In this document: positions 8,510-17,081 of the stretch, in pieces
Layout: the number at the start of each line of letters is the position of its first letter
Numbering within the stretch: position 1 is the first letter of the stretch
Assembly: GCA_019417465.1 (NCBI GenBank)
Contig: DXVF01000008.1
Location: forward strand, 29,434 to 93,433
Direction: 5' to 3'
DNA length: 64,000 nucleotides
DNA from: Clostridiales bacterium
Lineage (GTDB): Bacteria > Bacillota > Clostridia > TANB77 > CAG-508
Program-made: the position numbers and the translations under genes
The notes under the pieces: model-generated
What the model saw: the letters and a program-made list of their open reading frames with translations, nothing else
Told to the model about the DNA's origin: nothing
The model's database searches: none

Positions 8510-9451
8510 TTATTTAGATGCTTTTTTCTTTCTTTTTTGTTGGTGATTTTTGAAAAAAATTGCAAAAATTATTGAAATACTTAAAAATATTGCGCAAATT
8601 CCTATTAATGTAGGCTGAACAATATCTAAAGTTTCTTCTTTTTCACATATAATTGTAGCATTATCTCCAGTTAGTACATTATATACTTCATTATAACTAT
8701 TATTATCTGATTCTTGCAGTTTGTTATTAGTACTAGTTTCAGATTTATCTTCTATTATAGTAGATTCAATATTTTCTTTAGATTCTAAATCTTGCTCTTT
8801 ATTTTCTGAAGACTTTAGATCCAAATTTTCCTTTTTCTCTTCACTTTTACTATCTATACTTTTCATATTTTCTTTTCTTACAATTAATAATATAAATGTA
8901 ATTATAGATAAAGCTAAATTTCCTAATGATATTTTTAATGAATCTACTGCTTTATAATACCTCCACTGAACAGTTGCAGTTGGCATTTGTAACATTTGTC
9001 CAATTTTTTTAAATGTAAAATTAGACAATATCTTTAATGAAACAATTTCCTTTTCTTTTTCATTTAAACCACTAATTATTTTATTATATGTATAAATATC
9101 TATTATTTCTTCTATTTCACTTGACTCTTCTTGAAGCTCATAAATATCTTCTATATCAACTTCTTTTTTCTTTCTTCTTAGATAATTAAATGTTTCATTT
9201 TTGCTAACTGTATAAATCCAGCTCAAAACTCCATTTTCTGGTAACTTGGTTCTATCTAGATTATATATTTTCATAAAAATTTCTTGTACAACATCTTCTG
9301 TATTCTCTTTATTTTTTAATATTGAAAATACTATCCCATATATTAAAGAATAATATTCTTTATAAAAAAAGTCATATGAATCCATATTGTTTTCTTTGAA
9401 TTCGCAAAAAATTCTTGTGAGTTCTTTATTTTTTTCTTTTAAATTTTCCAT
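8510..9451 (-). CDS. ECF-type sigma factor with two C-terminal membrane segments
   Basis: 313 residues. Region 2 (about 25-95: FFYKEYYSLIYGIVFSILKN, EDVVQEIFMKIY, LSWIYTVSKNETFNYLRRKK) and region 4 (about 125-180: LNEKEKEIVSLKILSNFTFKKIGQML) are those of ECF sigma factors. Unusually it continues with a hydrophobic helix (about 180-192), an acidic Ser/Glu/Lys linker of about 80 residues and a second helix near 275-298 with a basic tail. This suggests a membrane-tethered sigma factor, perhaps released by proteolysis. The VWA gene lies directly downstream and no separate anti-sigma gene is seen. Confidence 0.8.
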   Translation of the reverse strand: MENLKEKNKELTRIFCEFKENNMDSYDFFYKEYYSLIYGIVFSILKNKENTEDVVQEIFMKIYNLDRTKLPENGVLSWIYTVSKNETFNYLRRKKKEVDIEDIYELQEESSEIEEIIDIYTYNKIISGLNEKEKEIVSLKILSNFTFKKIGQMLQMPTATVQWRYYKAVDSLKISLGNLALSIITFILLIVRKENMKSIDSKSEEKKENLDLKSSENKEQDLESKENIESTIIEDKSETSTNNKLQESDNNSYNEVYNVLTGDNATIICEKEETLDIVQPTLIGICAIFLSISIIFAIFFKNHQQKRKKKASK

Positions 9452-9515
9452 TATATATCTCCCATTTATATATGATATAAACTTATTTTAATATATTTAA
9501 TATTTGTGTGTCAAA

Positions 9516-9676
9516 CCCTATATAGTTACAATTCATAGTTATAAAAAAACACATACTAGCAGCTAATTGTCTGATATATATTTTATTGATTTTAAAAAAT
9601 ATATATCAGACAATTAGCTATGCGGTAACATTTTCACTTTACTTTAAAACAGGCTGTGAATTGTAACCCTATATAA
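9516..9676. repeat. MITE-like nested inverted repeat
   Basis: Outer arms of about 22 bp (TATATAGTTACAATTCATAG at the left and its near-complement CTGTGAATTGTAACCCTATATA at the right) enclose a second perfect inverted repeat of about 24 bp (AGCTAATTGTCTGATATATA at 9561 and its complement ending at 9619). No coding frame. The shape is that of a small non-autonomous mobile element sitting between the sigma-factor gene and the rplM promoter. Confidence 0.6.
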
Positions 9677-9705
9677 GCAAGTTTTAATTTATTGTTAAAT
9701 TTTTC

Positions 9706-9734
9706 TTGACTTTTAGCACTTTCTGTAATAAAAT
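9706..9734 (+). promoter_or_regulatory. Sigma-A promoter of rplM-rpsI
   Basis: TTGACT (9706-9711) and TAAAAT (9729-9734) are separated by 17 bp. Confidence 0.75.
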
Positions 9735-9848
9735 AGAAAAGCAATAATTTGTAATATGACCAAAATAAAAACTTCTCCCCGGTGGTTTTTACGAGGTTTC
9801 ATATAAATATCATAAAATTTAAATATGAAATGGAGGGTATTTTTTACC
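9735..9848 (+). promoter_or_regulatory. rplM 5' leader, possible L13 leader
   Basis: About 100 nt of leader with a relatively G/C-rich core (CTTCTCCCCGGTGGTTTTTA, 9772-9791). L13 leader RNAs are known upstream of rplM in Firmicutes; I place this here by position and could not fold it. The SD GGAGGG lies 11 nt before the ATG. Confidence 0.4.
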
Positions 9849-10283
9849 ATGAATAACACTACATATAGTTTAAAGAAAAATGAAATCGAAAGAAAATGGT
9901 ATATCATCGATGCCGCAAACAAACCATTAGGTAGAGTAGCAACAGAAGCTGCTAAATTATTAAGAGGAAAACATAAACCAACTTATACTCCTAATATTGA
10001 TGCTGGTGATCATGTAATTATACTAAACTGTGACCAAGTTGTTTTAACAGGAAAAAAATTAGACCAAAAGATTTATAGACATCACTCTGGATATATTGGT
10101 GGTATGAAAGAAACTACTGCTAGAGAAATGTTAAATAAAGATTCTGGAAAAGCAATGACACTTGCTATAAAAGGAATGCTTCCTAAAAACAGTTTAGGAA
10201 GACAAATGATTAAAAAATTAAGAGTTTATGCTGGTAGCGAACATGAAAATATCGCACAAAAACCAGAAATTTGGAATTTCTAA
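9849..10283 (+). CDS. rplM: 50S ribosomal protein L13
   Basis: 144 residues with ERKWYIIDAANKPLGRVATE, KHKPTYTPNIDAGDHVI and the C-terminal AIKGMLPKNSLGRQM and LRVYAGSEHEN motifs. The ATG at 9849 is chosen because the upstream ATG at 9825 lies before the SD GGAGGG. First gene of rplM-rpsI, with its own promoter. Confidence 0.96.
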   Translation: MNNTTYSLKKNEIERKWYIIDAANKPLGRVATEAAKLLRGKHKPTYTPNIDAGDHVIILNCDQVVLTGKKLDQKIYRHHSGYIGGMKETTAREMLNKDSGKAMTLAIKGMLPKNSLGRQMIKKLRVYAGSEHENIAQKPEIWNF

Positions 10284-10310
10284 ATTAAAGTTTAAGGGAG
10301 GAAATATAAA

Positions 10311-10718
10311 ATGCCTAAAGCAAAATCAGAAAAAATAATGTTCTACGGTACAGGAAGAAGAAAAAAATCAATTGCTAGAGTTAGATTAGTTGAAGGTACA
10401 GGTGTTATAACAATTAATGGAAGAAGTATAGATGAATATTTTGGAGCTGAAACATTAAAAGTTATCGTTAGACAACCATTAACAGTAACTAACACTTTAG
10501 ATAAATATGATGTTATTTGTAAAGTAATTGGTGGTGGATTTACAGGTCAAGCAGGAGCTATCCGTCATGGTGTTTCAAGAGCTTTATTAGAAGCTAATGA
10601 AGAATATAGACCAACATTAAAAGCAAACGGATTCTTAACAAGGGATCCTAGAATGAAAGAAAGAAAAAAATACGGTCTTAAGAAAGCTAGAAAAGCACCA
10701 CAATTCTCAAAGAGATAA
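10311..10718 (+). CDS. rpsI: 30S ribosomal protein S9
   Basis: 135 residues. It has the S9 motifs FYGTGRRKKSIARVRLVEG, GGGFTGQAGAIRHGVSRALL and the C-terminal tail ARKAPQFSKR that reaches the P-site tRNA. It lies 27 bp after rplM and has the SD GGGAGG. A terminator follows. Confidence 0.97.
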   Translation: MPKAKSEKIMFYGTGRRKKSIARVRLVEGTGVITINGRSIDEYFGAETLKVIVRQPLTVTNTLDKYDVICKVIGGGFTGQAGAIRHGVSRALLEANEEYRPTLKANGFLTRDPRMKERKKYGLKKARKAPQFSKR

Positions 10719-10740
10719 TATGTTTTTTATTCAAAAATTT

Positions 10741-10774
10741 AACCTCAGAAGTTTCGATGCTTCCGAGGTTTTTT
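10741..10774 (+). terminator. Terminator of rplM-rpsI
   Basis: ACCTCAGAAG and CTTCCGAGGT pair around a short loop and are followed by TTTTTT. Confidence 0.85.
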
Positions 10775-10825
10775 GCTGTTTAGTAGTTTTACATTATGTG
10801 AATATGCATAATGTAAAATGTGTTT

Positions 10826-11725
10826 CTATATAACTTTTCTTATTAATTCTATTAATTCTTCATTTTCCATTTCATTTATTGCAAAACACTTTTTTCCTAA
10901 ATCTTTTATTGACGCTCCTAAATGGTATAATTCTTTATTATCTATTATTATAAATCTATCATGAAATTTATTTGTCTTTGCAACTTTTAAAGTAGGATAT
11001 TCTTTATTAAATTTTTGTACATCTAAATTTTGTATATTACTTTTATTAGATGTTAAAATTATGACCTCTACTTCATCATTTTTCTTTGATAACATTTTTA
11101 AAATGCTATCATCTACATAATTGTCGATTATTGTTATTTTCTTTTCTGCTTTTTTTATTATATCTATTATTAAGCTATAACTATCCCAAATCTGTCCTTG
11201 AAAGAATATTTTTTGTTTTATATTTTTTTTGCTTTGTAATAAATTAAATACTTTATTAAAATTTTTCTCATTTTCTATTTGCTTATATTCCAGAGTTGTT
11301 AATCTTTCAAATACTTTTCCATTATTATTCAAGAATTTTCTCATTTCAACAAAAGCATCCATTATACTAATACTTACTTGTACAGCTATTTCATTTCTAA
11401 GCAATCCTGAAAGCATTGCTATTCCCTGCTCTGTAAATACTAATGGTAATTTTCTTCTTCCTCCATAAGAGCTTTCTCCTTTAAAACTTGAAATCACAAT
11501 TTGTGATTTCAAGTTTTCTAATTCTTTTGATGTTAATTTAAAACAGAATCTTTCTGGAAATCTTTCAGAATTTCTTTTTACTGCTTGATTTATTATTCTT
11601 GTTTCACATTGATATAACATTGCTACATCACTATCAATCATTACTTGCTTTCCTCTTATTGTATATATTAAATTTTTTATATCTTCATTATTTATGTTTA
11701 TTATTGCATTTTTCATGGTTGACAC
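10826..11725 (-). CDS. ORF6N-domain protein with PLD-like C-terminus
   Basis: 299 residues. The N-terminal 110 residues are an ORF6N DNA-binding domain of phage-type regulators (IRGKQVMIDSDVAMLYQCET, NSERFPERFCFKLTSKEL, LPLVFTEQGIAMLSGLL). A linker follows, and then residues about 180-299 resemble a phospholipase-D-like fold: TIIDNYVDDSILKML, and FHDRFIIIDNKELYHLGAS with the single HxxxxxxD of this type. It is often found near mobile DNA. The function is probably regulatory or nucleic-acid binding and is not known. Confidence 0.8.
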   Translation of the reverse strand: MSTMKNAIININNEDIKNLIYTIRGKQVMIDSDVAMLYQCETRIINQAVKRNSERFPERFCFKLTSKELENLKSQIVISSFKGESSYGGRRKLPLVFTEQGIAMLSGLLRNEIAVQVSISIMDAFVEMRKFLNNNGKVFERLTTLEYKQIENEKNFNKVFNLLQSKKNIKQKIFFQGQIWDSYSLIIDIIKKAEKKITIIDNYVDDSILKMLSKKNDEVEVIILTSNKSNIQNLDVQKFNKEYPTLKVAKTNKFHDRFIIIDNKELYHLGASIKDLGKKCFAINEMENEELIELIRKVI

Positions 11726-11870
11726 ATCCTTTCAAAGCCAAATACATTATAAAACTTTTGTTCGTACATGTCAAGTATTTTTACATATATAGTCATATTT
11801 TAGAGTTTTAATTAATATTTTATAAACTTTTATAATTTCATTTTCATAATATATCAGAATTAGTAGTGTG

Positions 11871-11907
11871 AAAAAATCTCAGAAGTATTAACTTTCTGAG
11901 ATTTTTA
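11871..11907 (-). terminator. Terminator after the Cys-rich heptad protein
   Basis: AAAATCTCAGAA and TTTCTGAGATTTTT pair around an 8-base loop, with A/T runs on both sides. Confidence 0.75.
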
Positions 11908-11923
11908 TTAAATTAGTATACAC

Positions 11924-12367
11924 CTATTTTTTACAACTATCATTTAAAGCTTCACAAATATCTTTTAGAGCTTCTTCTATATCACAGATTCCTTCACGTA
12001 TATCTCTTTCACCTTCGCAAATTCTACCTCTAATAATATCTCTTAATCCTTCACAAATATCCCTTATTCCTTCTTCTATATCACAAATAGCTTCTTGTAT
12101 TCTTCTTCTTTTTTCACAACATATATTACACTCGATACATCTAAATCCTCTGATGATATCACGTAACCCTTCTCTTATATCGCAAATACCTTCATTGATG
12201 TCTCTTATTCCTTCGCAGAACCTATTTTTACAAATATCTTCTAATCCTTCTTTAATGTCCCTTATTCCCTCTCGGATATCTCTTATACCTTCTTCGATAC
12301 AACAAATTCCTTGACAAGAATTATTATTTCTTCTTCTACAACAATTTCTATTACACATACAAATCAA
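11924..12367 (-). CDS. Cysteine-rich heptad-repeat protein
   Basis: 147 residues, not recognised. After a Cys/Arg/Asn-rich start (MICMCNRNCCRRR) it consists almost wholly of a seven-residue repeat of the form EGIRDIR/EGICDIR/EGLRDII, interrupted twice by Cys clusters (FRCIECNICCEKRRR). This predicts long amphipathic helices that can assemble and be cross-linked by disulfides. Cys-rich repeat proteins of this sort are often structural parts of spore coats or exosporium in Clostridia; the sporulation genes directly downstream favour that reading, but it is inference. Confidence 0.7.
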   Translation of the reverse strand: MICMCNRNCCRRRNNNSCQGICCIEEGIRDIREGIRDIKEGLEDICKNRFCEGIRDINEGICDIREGLRDIIRGFRCIECNICCEKRRRIQEAICDIEEGIRDICEGLRDIIRGRICEGERDIREGICDIEEALKDICEALNDSCKK

Positions 12368-12492
12368 CTCTTTCTTATAATTTACCTAATCAAAGGTATA
12401 TTATAAGATATGAGAAAAATGTCGAAATTGTTAAAATAATTAGTTATACTGATACAAAATAAATAATTATTTAATAAAATCTAATTATTAAT

Positions 12493-12557
12493 GCCCCCTC
12501 CCCCTTAAAGTATACACCTCTTTTTTATTGGTGTCTACTTTAATGGGGAGGGGGGGC
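12493..12557. repeat. G/C-rich inverted repeat
   Basis: A near-perfect hairpin with arms of about 27 bases (GCCCCCTCCCC... and ...GGGGAGGGGGGC) around a T-rich loop, the most G/C-rich stretch in the window. It may be the terminator after yunB; no T run follows directly, so another role is possible. Confidence 0.6.
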
Positions 12558-12584
12558 AAATTATCCATCTCTTTTATTTATTCT

Positions 12585-13304
12585 CTATTCTATTATATCT
12601 AACACATTGTCTTTATTAATCCCCTCTAAATTGTAATAAGTATTTGGAATATTTCCCACAATTACTGCTTCTGCAAGCAATACCTGATTTATAATTTCTT
12701 CTTCTATACTGCTAAAAGGAGTTAATACTATAACCTTACACTTAACTTGTAAATATATTCTATGTAAAGTTTGATTTATTCCAGCTGAACTAAATTCTGA
12801 TTTTAAATCTGTCTCTACATTTCCAATTGTCACAATTTTAAAATTTATCTTTGGACCTCTACCAGATAAAAGTTTACTACCAGTTAAAGTCCCTAATCTA
12901 ATAAATACTTCTCCGTCTTGCACTTTGTTTAGTTCATCTTGTATCTTTACTGCTATATCAGATGTAATTTCATTTACTGGTATTATATTCGATTTAATCA
13001 TTCTTATGTTTCCATTTTCATCTTTTTCTATACTGCACAAATCTTGATATTTATAATTTGCCATAACAGCTGTCGCTTGTTCATTAGATATTTTTGTTGC
13101 AATACTTTTAGCTACTACTATAGATTGTTTATTTATTACAGGCTCTATTGCTTTTATAATTAATATTGCAGCAAAAACAGCAATTACAGCTATAGCTACA
13201 ATTTTTATTTTTTTAGCATTCTTAGAGTTAAATTCTCCAAAATTTTTATTATTAAAATTAACTTTTGGTAATTTTATTCTTTTCCTAGAATAAATTTTAT
13301 CCAT
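12585..13304 (-). CDS. yunB: Sporulation protein YunB family
   Basis: 239 residues. One membrane segment lies at about residues 32-50, then an outer domain with NEQATAVMANYKYQDL, a segment on Ile-Pro-Val-Asn and the C-terminal LAEAVIVGNIPNTYYNLEG motif typical of YunB. YunB is made in the mother cell under sigma-E/sigma-K in Bacillus and is needed for efficient sporulation. It lies 15 bp after the SipL-like gene, in the same transcript. Confidence 0.8.
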   Translation of the reverse strand: MDKIYSRKRIKLPKVNFNNKNFGEFNSKNAKKIKIVAIAVIAVFAAILIIKAIEPVINKQSIVVAKSIATKISNEQATAVMANYKYQDLCSIEKDENGNIRMIKSNIIPVNEITSDIAVKIQDELNKVQDGEVFIRLGTLTGSKLLSGRGPKINFKIVTIGNVETDLKSEFSSAGINQTLHRIYLQVKCKVIVLTPFSSIEEEIINQVLLAEAVIVGNIPNTYYNLEGINKDNVLDIIE

Positions 13305-13319
13305 CTAATCTTCTCCATT

Positions 13320-14873
13320 TTAAGCAGATACACTATTTTTATCTGCTACATATTTTGGAATAAATAATTGCTGACCTACATTAATTTTATTTTCATCTTC
13401 TATTCCATTAATTCTTGCTATATTGTCCACTGTACTTCTAAATCTTTTAGCAATTTTCCATAAAGTGTCCCCAGGTTTTACAAAATATATAATTATACTA
13501 TATACTTCATTATCTCTATTTTCTTCTACTTGCATATCATTTATTATACTTATTTCTACACTTTTAAATATATCCACTAATAAATTCAAATCAACTTTTA
13601 ACTCAATACTCTCATCTGGCATAATAATTATATCTTGAGATCCTATTTCTATTTTTACATCTAATTTAGAATTTTGACTTACTCCTTCACAGTTCATATT
13701 ATGGTTAAATGGTATAACTATATTTTTAGTTTCTATACCACTCGTTTGATCATTTGAATATATAAAATTTACATTCAGCTCTCCTTCAAATATAATTCTA
13801 TCATTTAAAATATTTTGTTTTTTAATTACTGGTTTTATATCTACATCATATATTTTTTCATTTCTTATCTCTTGAATTACTTGTTTTTCCCTTATATTGC
13901 ATACATCTTTTATTAATCTCTTTTCTTGCATTGTATTTATTTTCCTACAATTTGTACTTAAATCTATACTAGGACTATATAGATCTTGTATTAATTCAAG
14001 TGGTTTATTTTGATAAACAAATACGTTAAACTCAATTTCAGCTTCTACAAATATAGAATGCTCTTCTACATTATTAGGCTTAACGACTAAATTTTTTAAT
14101 TCATTTTTTACATCACATATATTATCATCTGTCACATTTAAAATATCAACAAATCCCATCACAGGAATTTTACTTTCTACAGTATTTACTCTATTATCAT
14201 CTGTTAAATACATAATTTTTACTGTGGTATCTGCTTTTACTAAAACTTTATTATAACTAATTTTACTTTCTACATTTACAATATCTATATTAATTTTCAT
14301 TATTTCTGCTAAATTATCAATACCATCAATTACAATAGTATCTTTTGCAATAGCTTTTGTGCATCCACTTCCAACTAAAGAATTAATATTAAAATTTTCA
14401 TTTAATACTTGCATATCATCTATATTTTGAATTCCTTCAATAAAATCAACTTCTTCATTAGAACATAATTTTAAATCTACATCTAACAGACTTCTAAGAT
14501 TTACTTTTCTTCCATTTAATATCTTACATTCAATTTGATTTAATACCATTTTACATTCTAACATCATTCCTGTTTTTGCTTCTTGCATTTCTATTATTTT
14601 CGTGAAATCTATAGTAGATGTTAAACCTCTTATACTAGCTTCTTCACTATCTGCCTTATAAATTATATTTACATTTATACATCCATCTATTCTTACCTTT
14701 CCATCTAAGACTTCTTTTTTATAAATACAAACATTTCCATTTGTATTTATCGATTTTAAAATATCTGGTTTTATATCTGGAATTATTGCATCACCTTCTA
14801 CTTCAATGCTTTCTGCTTTTTGTCCGATTATCTGATTAATGCATAATTTATCTTTTTTAGTTTCTATATTCAT
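13320..14873 (-). CDS. sipL: DUF3794 (SPOCS) and LysM protein, SipL-like spore coat anchor
   Basis: 517 residues. Three SPOCS/DUF3794 repeats occupy roughly residues 15-450, marked by the recurrent pattern VEGDAIIPDIKPDIL and I-NVIY. A LysM domain follows at about 463-510 (YFVKPGDTLWKIAKRFRSTV, RINGIEDENKINVGQQLFIP). This is the architecture of C. difficile SipL, which links the spore morphogenetic ATPase SpoIVA to the coat. The gene sits downstream of veg and yabG and upstream of yunB. Confidence 0.82.
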   Translation of the reverse strand: MNIETKKDKLCINQIIGQKAESIEVEGDAIIPDIKPDILKSINTNGNVCIYKKEVLDGKVRIDGCINVNIIYKADSEEASIRGLTSTIDFTKIIEMQEAKTGMMLECKMVLNQIECKILNGRKVNLRSLLDVDLKLCSNEEVDFIEGIQNIDDMQVLNENFNINSLVGSGCTKAIAKDTIVIDGIDNLAEIMKINIDIVNVESKISYNKVLVKADTTVKIMYLTDDNRVNTVESKIPVMGFVDILNVTDDNICDVKNELKNLVVKPNNVEEHSIFVEAEIEFNVFVYQNKPLELIQDLYSPSIDLSTNCRKINTMQEKRLIKDVCNIREKQVIQEIRNEKIYDVDIKPVIKKQNILNDRIIFEGELNVNFIYSNDQTSGIETKNIVIPFNHNMNCEGVSQNSKLDVKIEIGSQDIIIMPDESIELKVDLNLLVDIFKSVEISIINDMQVEENRDNEVYSIIIYFVKPGDTLWKIAKRFRSTVDNIARINGIEDENKINVGQQLFIPKYVADKNSVSA

Positions 14874-14920
14874 ATTTTTTCTCCCTCCTTATTTTGTTAT
14901 TTAATTATATTAACTAAGAC

Positions 14921-14951
14921 AAAAAAAATTCCTACTTTAATAGGAATTTTT
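14921..14951 (-). terminator. Terminator after veg
   Basis: AAAATTCCTA and TAGGAATTTT pair around a 5-base loop, with A/T runs on both sides. Confidence 0.75.
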
Positions 14952-14959
14952 GTTTTATA

Positions 14960-15256
14960 TTATAAACTTTTTACTTTTTTTAATTCTTCAATTTGTGGTG
15001 GTATCAATGGCGTAGCTAAGTTTCCATCAATAACATCTATTTCTACAGTTCTAGTTAATACATCTGTATAACTGTAAGTTACATTGCGATTATTTTCCTC
15101 ATACTTTACAACAAAAATATTTGGATAAGCTTTTTCAATTGTAGCTTCTTTTTCAAATGATTTACTCCTTCCTAGAGTTCCTCTAACAACAATTTTCTGT
15201 CCTATCATTTCTCCAATATCAGTTTTTAAATCTGTAATATCTTTTTTACAAATCAT
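14960..15256 (-). CDS. veg: Veg protein
   Basis: 98 residues matching Veg: ICKKDITDLKTDIGEMIGQK, VVRGTLGRSK and the YSYTDVLTRTVEI end. Veg is a small conserved Firmicute protein that affects biofilm genes in B. subtilis and is encoded next to yabG there, as here. The ATG is preceded by the stretch AAGTAGGTG. Confidence 0.88.
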   Translation of the reverse strand: MICKKDITDLKTDIGEMIGQKIVVRGTLGRSKSFEKEATIEKAYPNIFVVKYEENNRNVTYSYTDVLTRTVEIDVIDGNLATPLIPPQIEELKKVKSL

Positions 15257-15394
15257 TTAATCACCTACTTCTTCAAGATATTTAAATTATATCATTTGCT
15301 ATATTTTTTGTCAAAAAGGACAATTTATTGTCGTTTCTTGTAACGCCTAATTTAAAAAGGTTTTCACGGTTTAGTTTGATTTATTACATTTACA

Positions 15395-16225
15395 TTACAT
15401 TTTTGTTACAATCATCTTTTTCTTTCCCATTGCACCAATTCCATTTACGCCTTTTACTCCATCTCTTAACTCATTTTCTATATCACTAATTGTTACATAT
15501 TTACTTTCATCAGTAATAGCTATCTTTTCTGCTACTATTAAAGGATCCATAAAATCTATTAATATTCTACCTGGTGATGATGCAAAATTGGCACCAGCAT
15601 TCATAATTGCTTCATAATAACTTTGACATGCTCCTGCAAAAATAACTAAATCCCTTCCCATACTATTCCATCTTCTTGCTTCCATAACAGAATTCATGAA
15701 ATATGCTGAATTTCTATAATTATATATATCATTATATTTCGTACCTTTTTTTATCATTCCATCATGACCAGTTATAACTAATATGTCTGGTTTATATTTT
15801 TCTAATAACATTCTTACAAATTTTGGTTGCTTACTTTCTGGAATGTTTTTTACTACTACATCTAATCCTAAACTTTTATAATATTTTAAAGATTTTTCAC
15901 TATATTTTTTATCTCCATCTAAGTGCAAGATTCTGCCAGTGCAAAACTGTCTTTTGCTCCTTTTATCTTTTTCTATATAGCTCAAATATCTTCTTACTCT
16001 ATCTTCCATTTTATTTTCAAATACTTTTATATTCTCTTGTACAACACCTTTTTCTATTATTTCTAAATCTTCTATAGGACTATCCGCTTTCACTCTTATA
16101 GTTAATCCTTTTAGTATTGCAATTTCACTTTTATCTCTTGTTTTGATAATTCTATCTACAATAAATAAAATATCCTTTCCATATGAAATTCTACCTACAA
16201 TATCTCCTTTTTTTATTTTTCTCAT
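15395..16225 (-). CDS. yabG: Sporulation-specific cysteine protease YabG
   Basis: 276 residues. YabG signatures: KGDIVGRISYGKDILF, DILVITGHDGMIKKG, FAGACQSYYEAIMNAGANFA and SSPGRILIDFMDP. The protease trims coat proteins and cortex/germination factors in the mother cell. The yabG-veg order is the conserved one. No sigma-K promoter was convincing by eye. Confidence 0.93.
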   Translation of the reverse strand: MRKIKKGDIVGRISYGKDILFIVDRIIKTRDKSEIAILKGLTIRVKADSPIEDLEIIEKGVVQENIKVFENKMEDRVRRYLSYIEKDKRSKRQFCTGRILHLDGDKKYSEKSLKYYKSLGLDVVVKNIPESKQPKFVRMLLEKYKPDILVITGHDGMIKKGTKYNDIYNYRNSAYFMNSVMEARRWNSMGRDLVIFAGACQSYYEAIMNAGANFASSPGRILIDFMDPLIVAEKIAITDESKYVTISDIENELRDGVKGVNGIGAMGKKKMIVTKM

Positions 16226-16308
16226 GCTAAATTCACCTCATTTTATTAGGTTACTATATAATATGTCGAATTTTGTAAGATGGTTAATAAATTTTATATA
16301 AAAATTGG

Positions 16309-16337
16309 TTGTATATTTTTTTGTTTTATGATATATT
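16309..16337 (+). promoter_or_regulatory. Possible sigma-A promoter of the zinc-ribbon gene
   Basis: TTGTAT (16309) and TATATT (16332) have a 17-bp spacer and lie about 125 bp before the start codon. Confidence 0.4.
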
Positions 16338-16461
16338 GTAATTGGCTTAAATAAAAAGCTTAAATGAATTTAATAATTTTTTAGACTATTTCCTTCTTTA
16401 TTATTTAGGATCAATGTGTCAAAAATATTAAATCTCAAAACTAAGAAGGAGGTATTCTAAA

Positions 16462-16632
16462 ATGGCAGATAAAACTTTAGTATGTAAAGACTGTGGTTCT
16501 GAATTTATTTTTACAGAAGGTGAACAAGCATTTTACCAAGAAAAAGGTTTTACAAACGAACCACAAAGATGTCCATCTTGTAGAAAAGCTAGAAAAGAAC
16601 AAAGAAGAAATAATAACAATTACAATAACTAA
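16462..16632 (+). CDS. Small zinc-ribbon protein
   Basis: 56 residues: a four-cysteine zinc ribbon (CKDCGSEF at residues 9-16 and RCPSCRKARKEQ at about 37-48) with a basic, Asn-rich tail. It matches the small zinc-ribbon (zf-trcl type) proteins common in Firmicutes, of unknown role. A strong SD AAGGAGG is present. A very stable hairpin follows. Confidence 0.8.
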   Translation: MADKTLVCKDCGSEFIFTEGEQAFYQEKGFTNEPQRCPSCRKARKEQRRNNNNYNN

Positions 16633-16639
16633 TTAGAAC

Positions 16640-16696
16640 AAACGCGGGCTGTAAGAAAATTAATTAAGTAAATTAATTTTCTTACAGCCCGCGTTT
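16640..16696 (+). terminator. Very stable terminator hairpin
   Basis: A perfect stem of about 26 bp: AACGCGGGCTGTAAGAAAAT and its complement around a short AAGTA loop, directly after the zinc-ribbon gene. Confidence 0.8.
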
Positions 16697-16740
16697 AATT
16701 GTTTGTGCGCCAATTTTTATAAAAAAATTGCGTGCAATTA

Positions 16741-16809
16741 TTTTATATAATGGAAAATTTTTCTTAGCTAAATTTTACTCCATGCTAGAAATTTCCTATT
16801 ATATAAAAA
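16741..16809. repeat. 70-bp inverted repeat element, copy 1
   Basis: TTTTATATAATGGAAA and TTTCCTATTATATAAAA are imperfect terminal inverted repeats around a core containing TTAGCTAAATTTTACTC. A second copy with the same arms and core is at 42374-42443. Confidence 0.6.
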
Positions 16810-16843
16810 ATAGTTGATTGTGCAAAACAATCAACTATTTTTT
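16807..16843. terminator. Terminator hairpin
   Basis: TAGTTGATTGT and ACAATCAACTA pair around a short AAA-rich loop, followed by TTTTTTA on the plus strand and preceded by A runs. Confidence 0.65.
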
Positions 16844-16869
16844 ATTTTTATATCTTTATAATTCCCTTC

Positions 16870-17048
16870 TTATCTGCCTGTAATAATCTTTTTTAAATCA
16901 TCTATTTGTTCTTGCAATTCTAAGCCAATATCGGTATCTCTTATTTTCTTTCTCTCTACCTTTTCTACAACTACTTTTGATAATGTAAATCTGTTTCTTT
17001 TACAATTGCATCATTTGTAGAAGTAAATGGCTCATTCTCTGCTATCAT
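16870..17048 (-). pseudogene. Remnant of a class III fructose-1,6-bisphosphatase C-terminus
   Basis: The minus strand reads MIAENEPFTSTNDAIVKETD and, after a one-base slip, VVVEKVERKKIRDTDIG followed by ELQEQIDDLKKII. The second piece matches the C-terminal end of Firmicute class III FBPases (DTDIGKELxxQIxDLK). No body of the gene precedes it and the slip is not of the CGG type seen elsewhere. It is a decayed fragment 33 bp downstream of the 3' half of spoIIID. Confidence 0.45.
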
Positions 17049-17081
17049 TAACTTCAATTTCATTAGAATCTGTTTTTTCTT

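Noticed and set aside
9541..9626. The inverted repeat before rplM as a terminator
   Set aside because: Nested outer arms and the lack of a T run fit a MITE better.
14813..14818. TCGGA sequences at many other places (e.g. in sipL, hydC, deaD) as more shift sites
   Set aside because: There the phase is xTC GGA, so CGG is not a codon and the frame is continuous.
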